DNA from: Bacillota bacterium
GTDB lineage: Bacteria; Bacillota; Sulfobacillia; Thermaerobacterales; Thermaerobacteraceae
Length of the DNA: 17,479 nucleotides
Direction: 5' to 3'
NCBI GenBank assembly: GCA_003242195.1
Contig: QGUQ01000004.1
Span: forward strand, 1 to 17,479
Shown here: positions 17,152-17,479 of the stretch, piece by piece
Numbering within the stretch: position 1 is the stretch's first letter
Layout of the letters: each line of letters opens with the position of its first letter
The notes under the pieces: model-generated
Databases searched by the model: none
The model's input: only the letters and a program-made list of their open reading frames with translations
What the model was told of the DNA's origin: nothing
Program-made: the position numbers and the translations under genes

Positions 17152-17479
17152 GTGGAGAGGCAGCCAACAAGGGACGACGAGCGCAAGCCGCGGGAGGTTG
17201 TCACTGGCGACGGCCGCGGGGCCGGCATCGCGGACGGTGGCGACTACCTGGTTCGGGCCATCGCGGGCGACGGTCTCATCCGGGCCCTGGCCTGCCGGAC
17301 CACGGGGGTGGTGGAGGAAGCCCGCCGCCGGCATGATACGTGGCCCACCGCCACCGCGGCCCTGGGCCGCGTGCTGACGGCGACGGCCCTGCTCGCCGCG
17401 CAGTTGAAGGACGGCGCCAGCGTCACCGTGCGGGTCACCGGCAGCGGCCCGCTGGGGGCCATCGTGGCGACGGGGGAGC
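17152..17479 (+). CDS. hslO: Redox-regulated chaperone Hsp33, 3'-truncated
   Basis: First 109 codons of Hsp33, a cytoplasmic holdase switched on by oxidation of a C-terminal zinc-binding four-Cys site, which lies beyond the window. The core domain is clear: [20 protein letters not shown], then [33 protein letters not shown] and [14 protein letters not shown] 17152 follows GAGGAGG by nine bases. Compared with typical Hsp33 proteins, which begin a few residues before DYL, there are about 30 extra residues here, rich in Asp, Arg and Gly. The gene stands after the operon terminator, so it is probably transcribed separately. In B. subtilis hslO is elsewhere in the genome. Confidence 0.93.
   Translation, partial: MERQPTRDDERKPREVVTGDGRGAGIADGGDYLVRAIAGDGLIRALACRTTGVVEEARRRHDTWPTATAALGRVLTATALLAAQLKDGASVTVRVTGSGPLGAIVATGE

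Overview
The window comes from a very GC-rich (about 70% by eye) spore-forming member of the Bacillota, most like Thermaerobacter or Symbiobacterium. The lineage call rests on gene order, not on one marker. yicC-remA-gmk-rpoZ-coaBC-priA-def/fmt-(yugP)-rsmB-rlmN-prpC-prkC-rsgA-rpe-spoVM reproduces the Bacillus subtilis yloC-to-spoVM block almost gene for gene. RemA and SpoVM are themselves restricted to Bacillota. Strong Shine-Dalgarno sequences with frequent GTG and TTG starts fit the same picture. The genus is an inference.

Layout, with every gene on the + strand: 2-892 is the C-terminal part of an LL-diaminopimelate aminotransferase (lysine and cell-wall precursor synthesis). 927-1583 is a DUF402-family protein with altered active-site residues. 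1691-3790 holds yicC (RNase), remA (DNA-binding regulator), gmk (GMP kinase) and rpoZ (RNA polymerase omega). 3792-7276 holds coaBC (coenzyme A synthesis) and priA (replication restart), overlapping by 4 bases. 7359-8888 is one reading frame that fuses peptide deformylase to methionyl-tRNA formyltransferase. 8892-12241 holds a YugP-type membrane zinc peptidase, rsmB (16S rRNA methylation) and rlmN (23S rRNA/tRNA methylation). 12319-15050 holds the PP2C phosphatase and the PASTA-domain Ser/Thr kinase, overlapping by 4 bases. 15094-16877 holds rsgA (30S assembly GTPase) and rpe (pentose phosphate). 16943-17041 is a 32-codon gene that I read as SpoVM, the spore-coat membrane anchor. A clear intrinsic terminator follows at 17076-17096. 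hslO (Hsp33) starts at 17152 and is cut by the window end.

The genes read as a growth and translation operon: nucleotide supply, RNA polymerase, initiator-tRNA formylation and deformylation, rRNA modification, ribosome assembly and growth-sensing phosphorylation, closed by a sporulation peptide. Spacers are short and the only convincing terminator lies after spoVM, so long co-transcripts are likely; a possible internal promoter lies before the def-fmt gene. No gap exceeds 300 bases. I see no mobile elements, CRISPR arrays, tRNA or rRNA genes.

This is conserved core genome, not an accessory island. The most notable points are the Def-Fmt fusion, the tiny spoVM gene, loss of the usual Cys in CoaB/C (Glu165), and the changed acidic residues in the DUF402 protein.
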